A stretch of DNA of 64,000 bases from G965279335 sp965279285 (GTDB lineage Bacteria > Pseudomonadota > Gammaproteobacteria > DSM-16500). The position numbers were made by a program, and so were the translations under genes. Below the pieces are notes generated by a model. It saw only the letters and a list, made by a program, of their open reading frames with translations, was not told where the DNA came from and did not search any database. Every line of letters starts with the position of its first letter. The stretch's first letter is position 1. The DNA is taken from contig OZ257148.1 in assembly GCA_965279285.1 (NCBI GenBank), positions 1,240,001 through 1,304,000 on the forward strand, given 5' to 3'. Shown one piece after another: positions 1-8,800 of this stretch.

Positions 1-219
1 CAAGCTGCTTTAGTGAAGCAAGTAACTGCATTTCAGCAAGATCTTAATAAAGAACAAAACAAGCAAATGCAAGGTGTTTTGGGCCAATTGAATGGAATTA
101 TTGCTGAATTAGCTAAAAAAAATAGCTACCCATTAGTATTAGATTCACAAGCAGTTATTTATGCTAAAGATAGCTCTGATATTACCAAGCAAGTAGCAAA
201 AGAATTTGATGGTAAATAG
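1..219 (+). CDS. skp: OmpH/Skp-family periplasmic chaperone, C-terminal part
   Basis: The reading frame is open from base 1 and ends at the TAG at 217-219, so only the last 72 codons are in the window. Skp is a periplasmic trimeric chaperone that carries outer-membrane proteins toward the BAM complex. The visible part has the family's pattern: a Lys/Gln-rich helical tentacle segment followed by a short hydrophobic strand near YPLVLDSQAVIYA and a charged tail. Its place directly before lpxD is the usual gammaproteobacterial order (bamA-skp-lpxD), which supports the call. The N-terminus and signal peptide lie upstream of the window. Confidence 0.8.
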   Translation, partial: QAALVKQVTAFQQDLNKEQNKQMQGVLGQLNGIIAELAKKNSYPLVLDSQAVIYAKDSSDITKQVAKEFDGK

Positions 220-267
220 TTGTTAATAGACAGAAAGATAAAACGGTAGGCAAAGCTTAATGATTAA

Positions 268-413
268 TAACTACTTAATGGCCACAGAGTTTGGTGGGCA
301 CGCTGCGCTTTGCCCACCCTACTAGATGCCAGCTAAAAGCACGCTGGCATGACAGTTTGTAGGGTGGGCAAAGCGCAGCGTGCCCACCAAACTCTTTGGC
401 TGCTGAGTAGTTA
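268..413. repeat. Palindromic repeat, copy 1 (with inner hairpin)
   Basis: A long inverted repeat fills the skp-lpxD gap. The outer ends are TAACTACTTAATGGC and its near-complement GCTGCTGAGTAGTTA. Inside these are two opposed copies of a core beginning GGTGGGCACGCTGCGC and ending TTTGCCCACCCTAC (293-323 and 359-388). The centre holds a further hairpin, ATGCCAGCT...AGCACGCTGGCAT (about 326-352). Related copies are scattered through the window. Confidence 0.9.
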
Positions 414-459
414 CAATGATTAAAACATTTAGTTTAGCCTGTTGTTTTTTTGGTGTTAT

Positions 460-1524
460 ATGAAACAAAAAATTCAGAAAAAAGAATATACCTTGGCAGA
501 GCTGGTGGACGGACTTGATGTTGTTATTCAAGGTGACCCAGAATGTATTGTGAAAGGTGTTTGCACCATTCATCAATCAAAACCCGGTTATATTACTTTT
601 TTAATGAATCCACTGTATAAAAAATACTTAGCTACAACGCAGGCGGCTGTTGTTATCTTATCTGCTGATGATGCGACGAGTTGCCCAGTTAATGCAATTA
701 TTGCGCGTGATCCTTATTTTATTTATTCACAGATTGCTGCTTTTTTTGATACCAGAATTCCTCCGGCTTTAGGCATTCATCCCACTGCCGTGATAGGGAA
801 GGACTGTAAAATTGATGAGCACTCCAGTATTGGTCCTCACTGTGTTATTGGTGATCGAGTTAAAATAGCTCAACATGTTGTTATAGGCGCTGGCTGTGTT
901 ATTGGCCCAGATACTGAAATAGGGGAAGGAACACATTTAGACGCGAATGTGACTCTTTACCATCAAATTATAGTCGGTAAAGCCGTGATTATTGCCAGTG
1001 GAACAGTGATTGGTAGTGATGGTTTTGGTATTGCTAAGCATAAAGGTGTGTGGCAAAAAGTTCCACAGCTAGGTCGGGTTGTTATCGAAGATCACGTTGA
1101 AATTGGTTCAAATTGCTCAATTGACCGAGGAGCCATAGACGACACTGTTATCGAGAAAGGCGTAAAATTAGACAATCTTATCCAGGTCGGGCATAATGCA
1201 CGCATTGGTAGTAATACGGCTATTGCCGGGCATGTTGCCATTGCAGGCAGTGCAGACATTGGTAGAAATTGTATGATTGCTGGGTGCTCTGGCATTAATG
1301 GGCATATCACGATAGCAGATAATACGGTTATCACGGGTATGACAGCGGTATCAAAATCAATTCGCGACCCAGGTGTTTACTCTTCGGGAGTGGGGGGATT
1401 GGTAACAAATTTAGAATGGCGTAAGAACAGTGCTCGTTTTCATCGCTTAGATCATCTTATGCAGCGAGTAAAGGATTTGGAACTAGCAATAGAAGAATTA
1501 ACAATGGAGAGAAAAGAAATATGA
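460..1524 (+). CDS. lpxD: UDP-3-O-acylglucosamine N-acyltransferase
   Basis: LpxD adds the N-linked hydroxyacyl chain to UDP-3-O-acyl-glucosamine, the third step of lipid A synthesis, in the cytoplasm. The protein (about 354 residues) has the LpxD-specific N-terminal domain (EYTLAELVDGLD) followed by a long run of left-handed beta-helix hexapeptides (IGPHCVIGDRVKI, VVIGAGCVIG and so on). It ends in a coiled-coil-like helix (LDHLMQRVKDLELAIEEL). The frame opens at a TTG at 442, but the ATG at 460 gives the expected MKQ...YTLAEL start and is preferred; no strong ribosome binding site is visible for either. The stop overlaps the fabZ start (ATGA), indicating translational coupling. Confidence 0.95.
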   Translation: MKQKIQKKEYTLAELVDGLDVVIQGDPECIVKGVCTIHQSKPGYITFLMNPLYKKYLATTQAAVVILSADDATSCPVNAIIARDPYFIYSQIAAFFDTRIPPALGIHPTAVIGKDCKIDEHSSIGPHCVIGDRVKIAQHVVIGAGCVIGPDTEIGEGTHLDANVTLYHQIIVGKAVIIASGTVIGSDGFGIAKHKGVWQKVPQLGRVVIEDHVEIGSNCSIDRGAIDDTVIEKGVKLDNLIQVGHNARIGSNTAIAGHVAIAGSADIGRNCMIAGCSGINGHITIADNTVITGMTAVSKSIRDPGVYSSGVGGLVTNLEWRKNSARFHRLDHLMQRVKDLELAIEELTMERKEI

Positions 1525-1967
1525 AAGGTATAATGGATATCCACGAAATATTGAAATATCTCCCCCATCGTTATCCTTTTTTGTTGATTGATCGTGTTAT
1601 TGAAATGACAGAAGGTGAGTCATTGGTGGCAATAAAAAATGTTTCTATAAATGAAGCACATTTTGTTGGCCATTTTCCTGGTCGTCCAGTAATGCCAGGC
1701 GTATTAATTTTGGAAGCACTAGCCCAGGCGGCAGGTGTGCTTGCTTATAAATCAACGAATACCTCGCCTAGCGATGGTACGCTTTATTTATTTGCGGGTA
1801 TTGATAATGCACGATTTCGCCGGGTTGTTGAGCCGGGTGATCAGTTACGATTAGAAGTAAAAGTATTACGAGCAAGACGAGAAATGTGGAAATTATCGGG
1901 CTCCGCTTTTGTTGATGGCGAGTTAGCATGTTCCGCAGAGTTATTAAGTGCAAGAAGAGGTGAGTAA
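1521..1967 (+). CDS. fabZ: 3-hydroxyacyl-ACP dehydratase FabZ
   Basis: FabZ dehydrates beta-hydroxyacyl-ACP in type II fatty acid synthesis. Its hot-dog fold is visible: LPHRYPFLLIDRV near the N-terminus, then the catalytic stretch with the His of GHFPGRPVMPGV and the Glu of LILEALAQ. The length (148 residues) is typical. The ATG overlaps the lpxD stop by four bases, so it is probably translated from the same message. The neighbours lpxD and lpxA draw on the same hydroxyacyl-ACP pool. Confidence 0.97.
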   Translation: MKGIMDIHEILKYLPHRYPFLLIDRVIEMTEGESLVAIKNVSINEAHFVGHFPGRPVMPGVLILEALAQAAGVLAYKSTNTSPSDGTLYLFAGIDNARFRRVVEPGDQLRLEVKVLRARREMWKLSGSAFVDGELACSAELLSARRGE

Positions 1968-1971
1968 AAAA

Positions 1972-2742
1972 GTGATACATCCAACCGCAATTATCGATCC
2001 ATTAGCACAGATTGCTGCCAATGTGCAGATCGGTCCTTATAGTATTATTGGTCCTGAAGTAGAAATTGGTGAAGGGACATGGATAGGCCCGCATGTGGTC
2101 ATTCAAGGCCCCACTAAAATTGGTAAGGACAATCAGATTTTTCAGTTTTCTTCTTTGGGTGAAATACCCCAAGATAAAAAATTTCATGGTGAAAAAACAT
2201 TTTTAGAAATTGGTGATCGGAATGTGATTCGCGAAAGTTGTACGTTTAATCGCGGAACTTTTCAAGACAAGTCGATTACTAAAGTTGGCAATGATAATTT
2301 ATTTATGGCGTATGTGCATATTGCGCATGATTGTGTAGTGGGTAATAGTACGATATTTGCTAATGGTGCTTCGTTAGCGGGGCATGTTATTGTTGATGAT
2401 TTTGTTATTTTAAGCGGTTTTTCTGGTGTTTTTCAAGCTTGTCGAGTGGGGACGCATAGTTTTATTTCCATGGGGTCCTTGGTTGATAAAGATGTACCGC
2501 CATTTGTTAAAGTTGCAGGAACAGAGGCAAAACCATTTGGTTTAAATACAGTTGGCATGAAGCGCCGTGGTTTTACTGCAGAACAAGTATTAATGTTGCG
2601 TCGTGCGTATAAAATTATTTATCGTAAAGGACTCACAGTAAAAGATGCAATAGTAGAGTTACAAAAAATGATAGTTGATTGTCCTGAGATTCAAATGTTC
2701 ATCGATTTTATTCATGGTTCAGCACGTGGCATCGTACGCTAA
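1972..2742 (+). CDS. lpxA: UDP-N-acetylglucosamine acyltransferase
   Basis: LpxA performs the first step of lipid A synthesis, O-acylation of UDP-GlcNAc. The protein is a left-handed beta-helix of hexapeptides (AANVQIGPYSIIGPEVEIGEGTWIGPHVVI). It carries the family segments NVIRESCTFNRGT and MAYVHIAHDCVVGN, the latter with the catalytic His, and the C-terminal helical domain (AEQVLMLRRAYKIIYR). The frame is open from a GTG at 1948, with further GTGs at 1960 and 1972. The 1972 start yields MIHPTAIID, the normal LpxA beginning, about 12 bases after AGAAGAGG; 1960 is a reasonable alternative. It sits 4 bases after the fabZ stop. Confidence 0.94.
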   Translation: MIHPTAIIDPLAQIAANVQIGPYSIIGPEVEIGEGTWIGPHVVIQGPTKIGKDNQIFQFSSLGEIPQDKKFHGEKTFLEIGDRNVIRESCTFNRGTFQDKSITKVGNDNLFMAYVHIAHDCVVGNSTIFANGASLAGHVIVDDFVILSGFSGVFQACRVGTHSFISMGSLVDKDVPPFVKVAGTEAKPFGLNTVGMKRRGFTAEQVLMLRRAYKIIYRKGLTVKDAIVELQKMIVDCPEIQMFIDFIHGSARGIVR

Positions 2743-2800
2743 ACCTATTGATGCATGAATTAAAAGTTGTATATGGATTAAAATTTGTATGAATTAAACT

Positions 2801-2831
2801 TGTAGGGTGGGCAAAGCGCAGCGTGCCCACC
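2801..2831. repeat. Palindromic repeat core, single copy
   Basis: One unpaired copy of the GTAGGGTGGGCAAAGCGC / AGCGTGCCCACC core lies between lpxA and lpxB, just upstream of the lpxB ribosome binding site. It lacks the outer ends and the opposed second arm. Confidence 0.85.
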
Positions 2832-2859
2832 TTTACCTCCCTAAAGAGGACTCCCACCA

Positions 2860-3990
2860 ATGAACCTAGGCATCGTTGCCGGCGAAGCTTCCGGAGACCT
2901 ACTCGGCGCTGGCCTACTACAATCGTTATACACAATAAACCCCCACTTAACCGCAACCGGCATTGGCGGCTCCGCGATGCTCAAACAAAACTTTAAAACC
3001 CTTTACGAATTAGAGCGCTTATCTGTCATGGGTTTAATCGAGCCCTTATTTCATCTCGCCGATCTTTTTAAAATTCGCAGCGGTTTAATCCAGCATTTTA
3101 CTCAAAACAAACCCGATGTTTTTATTGGCATCGATGCTCCTGATTTTAATTTAGGTTTGGAATTAAAACTTCGCTCAGCGGGAATACCCATCGTGCATTA
3201 TGTCAGTCCTTCAGTATGGGCTTGGCGACAAAAACGAATTATTAAAATAAAAAAAGCCGTTGATTTAATGCTAACACTGTTTCCATTTGAAGCTGATTTT
3301 TATCATCAACATAATGTGCCGGTTTGTTTTATTGGTCATCCCTTAGCAGATTTAATTCCCTTGCAAGTGAATAAATTAGTTGCTCGAGCAGCATTAGAAT
3401 TAGAGAGCGATCAACAGTATATTGCAATATTACCCGGCAGTCGTAAAAATGAAATTAAATGCTTATCGGATGTTTTTTTAAAAACCGCTTATTTATGCTG
3501 GAAAAAACGGCCTAATTTACGTTTTATTACTTCAGCGATCAGTGAACAACGTCATCAAGAATTTCAAGCACATAAACAACGTATAGCGCCAGATTTACCC
3601 TTGCAATTTTTTGTTGGGCGCTCACATGAAATTATGGCAGCAGCAGACAGTGTTCTAGTGACATCTGGGACCGCAACATTAGAAACAATGTTATATAAAC
3701 GACCAATGGTAGTAGCTTACAAAATGTCTGGTTTAACTTATCAGTTAGCGCGTCATTTAGTAAAAATTCCTTATATGAGTTTACCTAATTTATTGGCCAA
3801 TGAGTTATTAGTTCCCGAATTTATTCAAGATGCAGCACAACCAGAAGCCCTTTGTGCAGCATTATTAGATTTTATGGATCATCCAGAAAAAATGCAGTTA
3901 TTAGAGCAAAAATTTCTAGAGATTCATCAACAATTGCGGCAAAATGCCAATCAAACAGCGGCGGATGCTATATTAAAGTTAATTGGATGA
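2860..3990 (+). CDS. lpxB: Lipid-A-disaccharide synthase
   Basis: LpxB condenses UDP-2,3-diacylglucosamine with lipid X to form the lipid A disaccharide at the inner membrane. The 376-residue protein is a GT-B-fold, CAZy GT19-type enzyme. It begins with AGEASGDLLGAGLL, continues with the conserved PDVFIGIDAPDFNL and HYVSPSVWAWRQKRI, and has the C-terminal donor site (ILPGSRKNEI, SGTATLETML, MVVAYKMS). AAGAGGA at 2844-2850 lies nine bases before the ATG. The first 45 or so codons are richer in CTA, GGC and CCC than the rest of the gene. Confidence 0.97.
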   Translation: MNLGIVAGEASGDLLGAGLLQSLYTINPHLTATGIGGSAMLKQNFKTLYELERLSVMGLIEPLFHLADLFKIRSGLIQHFTQNKPDVFIGIDAPDFNLGLELKLRSAGIPIVHYVSPSVWAWRQKRIIKIKKAVDLMLTLFPFEADFYHQHNVPVCFIGHPLADLIPLQVNKLVARAALELESDQQYIAILPGSRKNEIKCLSDVFLKTAYLCWKKRPNLRFITSAISEQRHQEFQAHKQRIAPDLPLQFFVGRSHEIMAAADSVLVTSGTATLETMLYKRPMVVAYKMSGLTYQLARHLVKIPYMSLPNLLANELLVPEFIQDAAQPEALCAALLDFMDHPEKMQLLEQKFLEIHQQLRQNANQTAADAILKLIG

Positions 3991-3993
3991 TCA

Positions 3994-4118
3994 TAATTAT
4001 TTAGCAGCCAGGGGGTTTGGTGGGCACGCTGCGCTTTGCCCACCCTACAAAAAATTAAATGTAGGGTGGGCAAAGCGCAGCATGCCCACCAAACCCCCTA
4101 GCTGCTAAATAGTGACTT
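3994..4118. repeat. Palindromic repeat, copy 2
   Basis: This full inverted repeat sits between lpxB and rnhB. The ends are TTATTTAGCAGCC and GCTGCTAAATAGTGA. Two opposed cores (4018-4048 and 4060-4090) are separated by a short AT-rich loop. One core has a single change (GCAT for GCGT). Confidence 0.9.
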
Positions 4119-4164
4119 ATGATGCAATTAACTTAATGTGTGATTGAAACAATAAGGAAAGTTC

Positions 4165-4734
4165 ATGGATAGAATTCTCATCGCTGGTATTGATGAAGCA
4201 GGTCGTGGTCCTTTAGCAGGTCCTGTCATTGCGGCTGCTGTTATTTTAAATCCAGATGCGCCTATTTTAGGTTTGGCTGACTCTAAAAAACTGACTGAAA
4301 AACAACGTGAATATTTATTTAAACTCATTCAAGAACAAGCGCTAGCATGGTCTATTGGTCGTGCTGAAGCAGATGAAATAGATAAAGTAAATATACTACA
4401 AGCTACGTTTTTGGCGATGCAGCGAGCTGTTGCTGGTTTGCATCTTGTCCCTCAGCTTGCATTAGTGGATGGTAATCAAGATCCTAAACTTTTTTGTCCG
4501 ACTAAAACTATTGTTAATGGTGATCGAACTGAGCCTGCTATTAGTGCTGCGTCAATTATTGCTAAAGTAACGCGTGATCGAGAGATGGTCTTGTTGGATC
4601 AACAATTTCCCCAGTATGGTTTTGCGCAACACAAAGGATACCCCACAAAAAATCATGTGCAGGCATTAAAGAAGTTTGGTCCTTGTGTGTTGCATCGACG
4701 TTCTTATGCTCCAGTCGCTGAGGTTTGTGTATGA
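4165..4734 (+). CDS. rnhB: Ribonuclease HII
   Basis: RNase HII cleaves the RNA strand of RNA-DNA hybrids and removes single misincorporated ribonucleotides. The N-terminal catalytic motif GIDEAGRGPLAGPVIAAAV carries two of the acidic metal ligands. ADSKKLT and VNGDRTEPAISAASIIAKVTRDR supply the rest of the active site, and HKGYPTKNH completes the family pattern. The length (189 residues) is normal. AAGGA at 4151-4155 lies nine bases before the ATG. Its place after lpxB is the usual order; the stop overlaps the msr start. Confidence 0.97.
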   Translation: MDRILIAGIDEAGRGPLAGPVIAAAVILNPDAPILGLADSKKLTEKQREYLFKLIQEQALAWSIGRAEADEIDKVNILQATFLAMQRAVAGLHLVPQLALVDGNQDPKLFCPTKTIVNGDRTEPAISAASIIAKVTRDREMVLLDQQFPQYGFAQHKGYPTKNHVQALKKFGPCVLHRRSYAPVAEVCV

Positions 4735-5588
4735 TATTAAAAACGTCGAGTTTAACACCAGAATTGCTAGATGTTATTCGTGATAAAGGGACGGAGCATC
4801 CATTTACAGGCGTTTATACAGATAATGTTGTTGCTGGAACTTATCTTTGTCGTCAATGTGGTTTAGCCTTGTTTCGTTCACACACTAAATTTCACTCAAG
4901 CTGTGGCTGGCCTAGTTTTGATGAAGAAATTAAAGGCTCTGTGGCGCAACATTTAGATGCTGATGGTATGCGTGCAGAGATAGTGTGCGCACGATGTCAT
5001 GCGCATTTGGGGCATGTTTTTCAAGGTGAAGGTTTTACCGAAAAAAATACGCGCCATTGTGTTAATTCAGTGAGTTTAGATTTTGTAGCAGATTTAAAAG
5101 TAATCGATACCGAAGAAGCCATTTTTGCTGCGGGTTGTTTTTGGGGTGTGGAATATTTATTTAAAAATTTATCTGGAGTCGTAAAGACTGAAGTGGGTTA
5201 TTCGGGCGGCTTAAAATCTTATCCTACCTATAAAGAGATTTGTGCGGGTGATACAGGGCATTTTGAAGTGATTCGGGTGGTATATGATACGGCAAAATTA
5301 AGTTATATGGACGTAGTGAAATATTTTTTTGAAATTCATGATCCAACTCAAAGTGATGGACAAGGCCCTGATATTGGTTTGCAATATTTGAGTGTTATTT
5401 TTTATTTTAATGATAAACAGAAACAGATTGCTGATAAATTAATTCAGCTATTAATCAGCAAAAATATATCGATTGCGACTCAGCTGTTACCAGTAACAAT
5501 TTTTTGGCCGGCAGAAGAATATCATCAAGACTATTATACTAAGGTTAATAAAATCCCTTATTGTCATCGATATCAAAAACGATTTTAA
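4731..5588 (+). CDS. msrBA: Fused methionine sulfoxide reductase MsrB-MsrA
   Basis: This bifunctional repair enzyme reduces both epimers of methionine sulfoxide. Residues about 1-122 are an MsrB domain: two Cys pairs for zinc (CRQCG, CARCH), SSCGWPSF, and the catalytic region RHCVNSVSLDF. Residues about 130-285 are MsrA, with the catalytic GCFWGVEYLF, GYSGG, and EIHDPTQSDGQGPDIGLQY. The order is MsrB first, the reverse of many MsrA-MsrB fusions. The ATG at 4731 overlaps the rnhB stop and has TGAGG seven bases upstream; an in-frame GTG at 4725 is less likely. No signal peptide is visible, so it should be cytoplasmic. Confidence 0.95.
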   Translation: MILKTSSLTPELLDVIRDKGTEHPFTGVYTDNVVAGTYLCRQCGLALFRSHTKFHSSCGWPSFDEEIKGSVAQHLDADGMRAEIVCARCHAHLGHVFQGEGFTEKNTRHCVNSVSLDFVADLKVIDTEEAIFAAGCFWGVEYLFKNLSGVVKTEVGYSGGLKSYPTYKEICAGDTGHFEVIRVVYDTAKLSYMDVVKYFFEIHDPTQSDGQGPDIGLQYLSVIFYFNDKQKQIADKLIQLLISKNISIATQLLPVTIFWPAEEYHQDYYTKVNKIPYCHRYQKRF

Positions 5589-5598
5589 TGAGATTGAT

Positions 5599-5739
5599 GG
5601 TGGGCACGCTGCGCTTTGCCCACCCTACAAAAGCATTCCACTATAATATCATATTGGAAAAATGGCGGTTACAATTATAAAAAATGTAGGGTGGGCAAAG
5701 CGCAGCGTGCCCACCAAACGCTAGCTGCTGAATAGTTAT
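5599..5739. repeat. Palindromic repeat, copy 3
   Basis: Two opposed cores (5599-5629 and 5685-5715) are separated by about 55 bases of AT-rich sequence. The right terminus CTAGCTGCTGAATAGTTA is present, but the left terminus is missing. This copy marks the left edge of the accessory island and pairs with the copy at 27560-27704. Confidence 0.9.
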
Positions 5740-5776
5740 GTTAGTTATGTTAGTTGTTTAGTTTTTATCTAGTCCT

Positions 5777-5806
5777 TTGAAAACAAAGCCAATTTTTGTT
5801 TATCAT
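5777..5806 (+). promoter_or_regulatory. Possible sigma-70 promoter
   Basis: TTGAAA (5777-5782) and TATCAT (5801-5806) are 18 bases apart and lie about 80 bases before the 1531-residue gene. The assignment rests on motif similarity only. Confidence 0.4.
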
Positions 5807-5886
5807 ACTCTTTTCTCTTCTTCAAACGCTCAATATGCTGCTATAATATAGAATATATTAAAATAATATAAATAGGGGGAGTGGCG

Positions 5887-8800
5887 ATGACTGCGAGTGC
5901 TAGTTCAGGCGAAAACGAAAAAAAACCGGATCATAAATCAGATGCGGTTGCTCACCCTGTGTCAGGTGCTGCTTCAGCAGCAACTCCATCAGCAACCCCT
6001 GCCATACCTTCGGCGATAACTATTACCTTAAGTATAGACACTAAATCATCTCCGCCTGTGTTAAGTAAAGAAGAACAAGCTAAGATAGAAAAAGAAGAAA
6101 AAAATTTCCAAGCTTTTGGCGCAATCTTGCGTGGAGGTAAAGTTAATCCACTTGCGCAACTATCTTATGCATGGCCGCTAACACAAAAAAAATATGGAGA
6201 GTCTTTGGCGCGGTTATTGGCTAAGCAAGATCGGTCATTACAGTTTGTAGCACAAATAGCACGTTACTTAACTATTATTTTGCATGATAGCAATAACTTA
6301 GATTCGCTTGAGAGTTTATATCAGGCAGCCTTGAAAAATGGAGGGAATCAAGATTCCATAGATCAGTTTGATGTTAAATTGCGACAGTTAGCTGAAAAAA
6401 GTGCAGAAAATAAAGTAATAGATGGTGTCGCTAAAGTAATGAATAAGTTAAAGCTTGTATCTGAAGATAAAAAATCAACTGATGCTGTTGATAAAGATGA
6501 TAAGGCGATACTTGTACGTGAATATAAGTATAGAAATGAAGGAATTAAAAAAAAGAAAGAAGAGTTACGCGATTTTACTTCGATAACCCAGATAAAAACT
6601 AAGATGTTGAGAAACATTGGTGATAAAAAGATAAATGATATTGATAAAGATCAAAAATGGTATCATTTTTTAACATTATCATCAGCAGCTGGTTCAGCTA
6701 AAAATAAGGAAGCTGCAAGAAGCCTTGTTGACGGAATAGGTAAAAACATTGCTGATATTGTTGATCAATCTATAGGGAAGATTATTTATAATTTAAGATT
6801 AACTGATCCTGAAGTTTTAGAGGAAATAAAAAAATTAAAGATAGAATTTAAATATGAGCAAATTATGTTGCTGATTAATCAATGTCTTAGTGCAGCAATT
6901 AATTTAAATAAAAAACCAGAAGAAATGGCTGGTTTTTTAAAAGAATTATCATCAAACAATTTTTCTAGTTTAGATGACATAATAAAGCGTAGCAACGCAC
7001 AATTAGAGCAATTGCAGACAGAAGAGTCAAAGAAGCCTAAAGTTAGCGGCGCACATGTTGAATGGCTAAAAAATCGCCTTAATGATTTAACATATTGGTA
7101 TGTAAGAGACGGTGGAAATACTCACATTAAAGATATTGAAAAATTAGTAAAAGATATTGAATCAAAATCGAAGGTAAATGAATTTTCTAGCGATGCTTAT
7201 GAAAATAGATTACATGCGATTATATCTAATCTTAAAAATGAGTGGAATACTGGTTTTGTAAAAAAATATGGTAACGGTGATGAAGCAAAGGCGATTGCTT
7301 TTTTACAACAGCCAGAGCAAAAAAATAAACATACCTTTGCTCGTGAGATAAATAAAATATTAAATGAGTTTGCGGCGCTAACCAGAGATAAGTATGTAAA
7401 AAGCATAAATCGCGTGTCTCCTCCAAAACCAGTTGTAGTTGAACCTGAGATTGAATATGAAATGTCTAGGGGTGATTATGAATGGTTAGTAGGCGAGTTT
7501 AATAAAATGTGTACAACGGCTGGGAATTTGTATGCACAGGCCTATTTAGACAATGCTCGTCGTTTTGAAATAAAAGATAAGAATTTGCAATTTGCATTAG
7601 ATGGAGGGTTAATCACTCCCACGCAAGCATTTCAACAGCTTGAAAATGAAATTCTTCGCATGAAATTTAAATCTCGAATGTTGTCGACTAAATATGAAGA
7701 TCAATATAATGCAGATGTAGTTAAATTAGTCGTAGTTATTGCGGATTATAAGAAAGTATTAACAAGAGAAAATGCCCCTGCGATTTTTATGCAGAATTTA
7801 CAATCAGCAAAAGAAAAATATGAAACACAGAAGCGGCAATATGATCTTTTAACTCTATCAGGAGATGCTAAAGATAAGAAAAGTCAGTCAGATAAAAAAA
7901 ATCAATTTGCTACGCCCCCAAAAGAGCCCGGCTTTATATCGCATATACACGCTTTTGCCGGAGATACAAAATTAACAGGCCGGCTTGGGCGTGTATTTGA
8001 TGATATGCCTAACCCTGATCCGGAAAGATTTAAAGAGTTATATTTACAATTTAAAAATATTGTTAAAGGTGTCGAGCTTGATAGTGACCCGGAAGGTTTT
8101 GGTGGGAATTTTCAATATAAATTGAGTGTAGCTACTCAAAACAAAGTAGAGTTATTAGTAAATGAGCTTATTTCAGATGCAAGCCGAATAATTTTGGATG
8201 AGAAATCTAAGACAATTGAAGTAAAAGCAGAAATTATAGAATTTTTGGGAATAAATAAATCTTCGCCAGATGCTTGGCGTTTGTCTGGTGAGTCTATTAG
8301 TCGACAGATTATTTATGCGTACCCATTTTTTCAAATTGCTAATTTAATGAGTTTTTTGCAGAATGATTTTAAGCCAAAAAATCTAGATAGAGCACCATTT
8401 GAAAGTCTGCTTTTTGCTAATGCATTAAACAAATTAATTTCTTTAGAAACATTAGCATTACAAAAATCCTTTGATGAAAAAATTGAAAATGCTCGCCAAA
8501 CATTAGGTTTTAATGTAGCTAAATTGACTGAATCTATTTTATCAATTCGTAATCAATTTAAAGATGTTAAGTCAAATATTGAAACCAAAATGTATGAGCT
8601 ATTACTTGAACCTTACTATCCTGGAAAACCACTGAAAATATGTTTGGAGTTATATTCTTTGGTTGCTTTGTATCAAGCAAGGGTGACCAAGCCTGGGGAG
8701 CTATCTTTTCACTTGGCGGCTAAGCTGGTAGATATTCAGGGCATTGCAAACGATTTTTTGATTCAAAAATATTTCTTTTCACAGCCACATTTAAGGCAAC

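Noticed and set aside
1092..1334. Open frame on the minus strand opposite lpxD
   Set aside because: It lies fully within the strongly conserved lpxD coding region and has no recognisable product.
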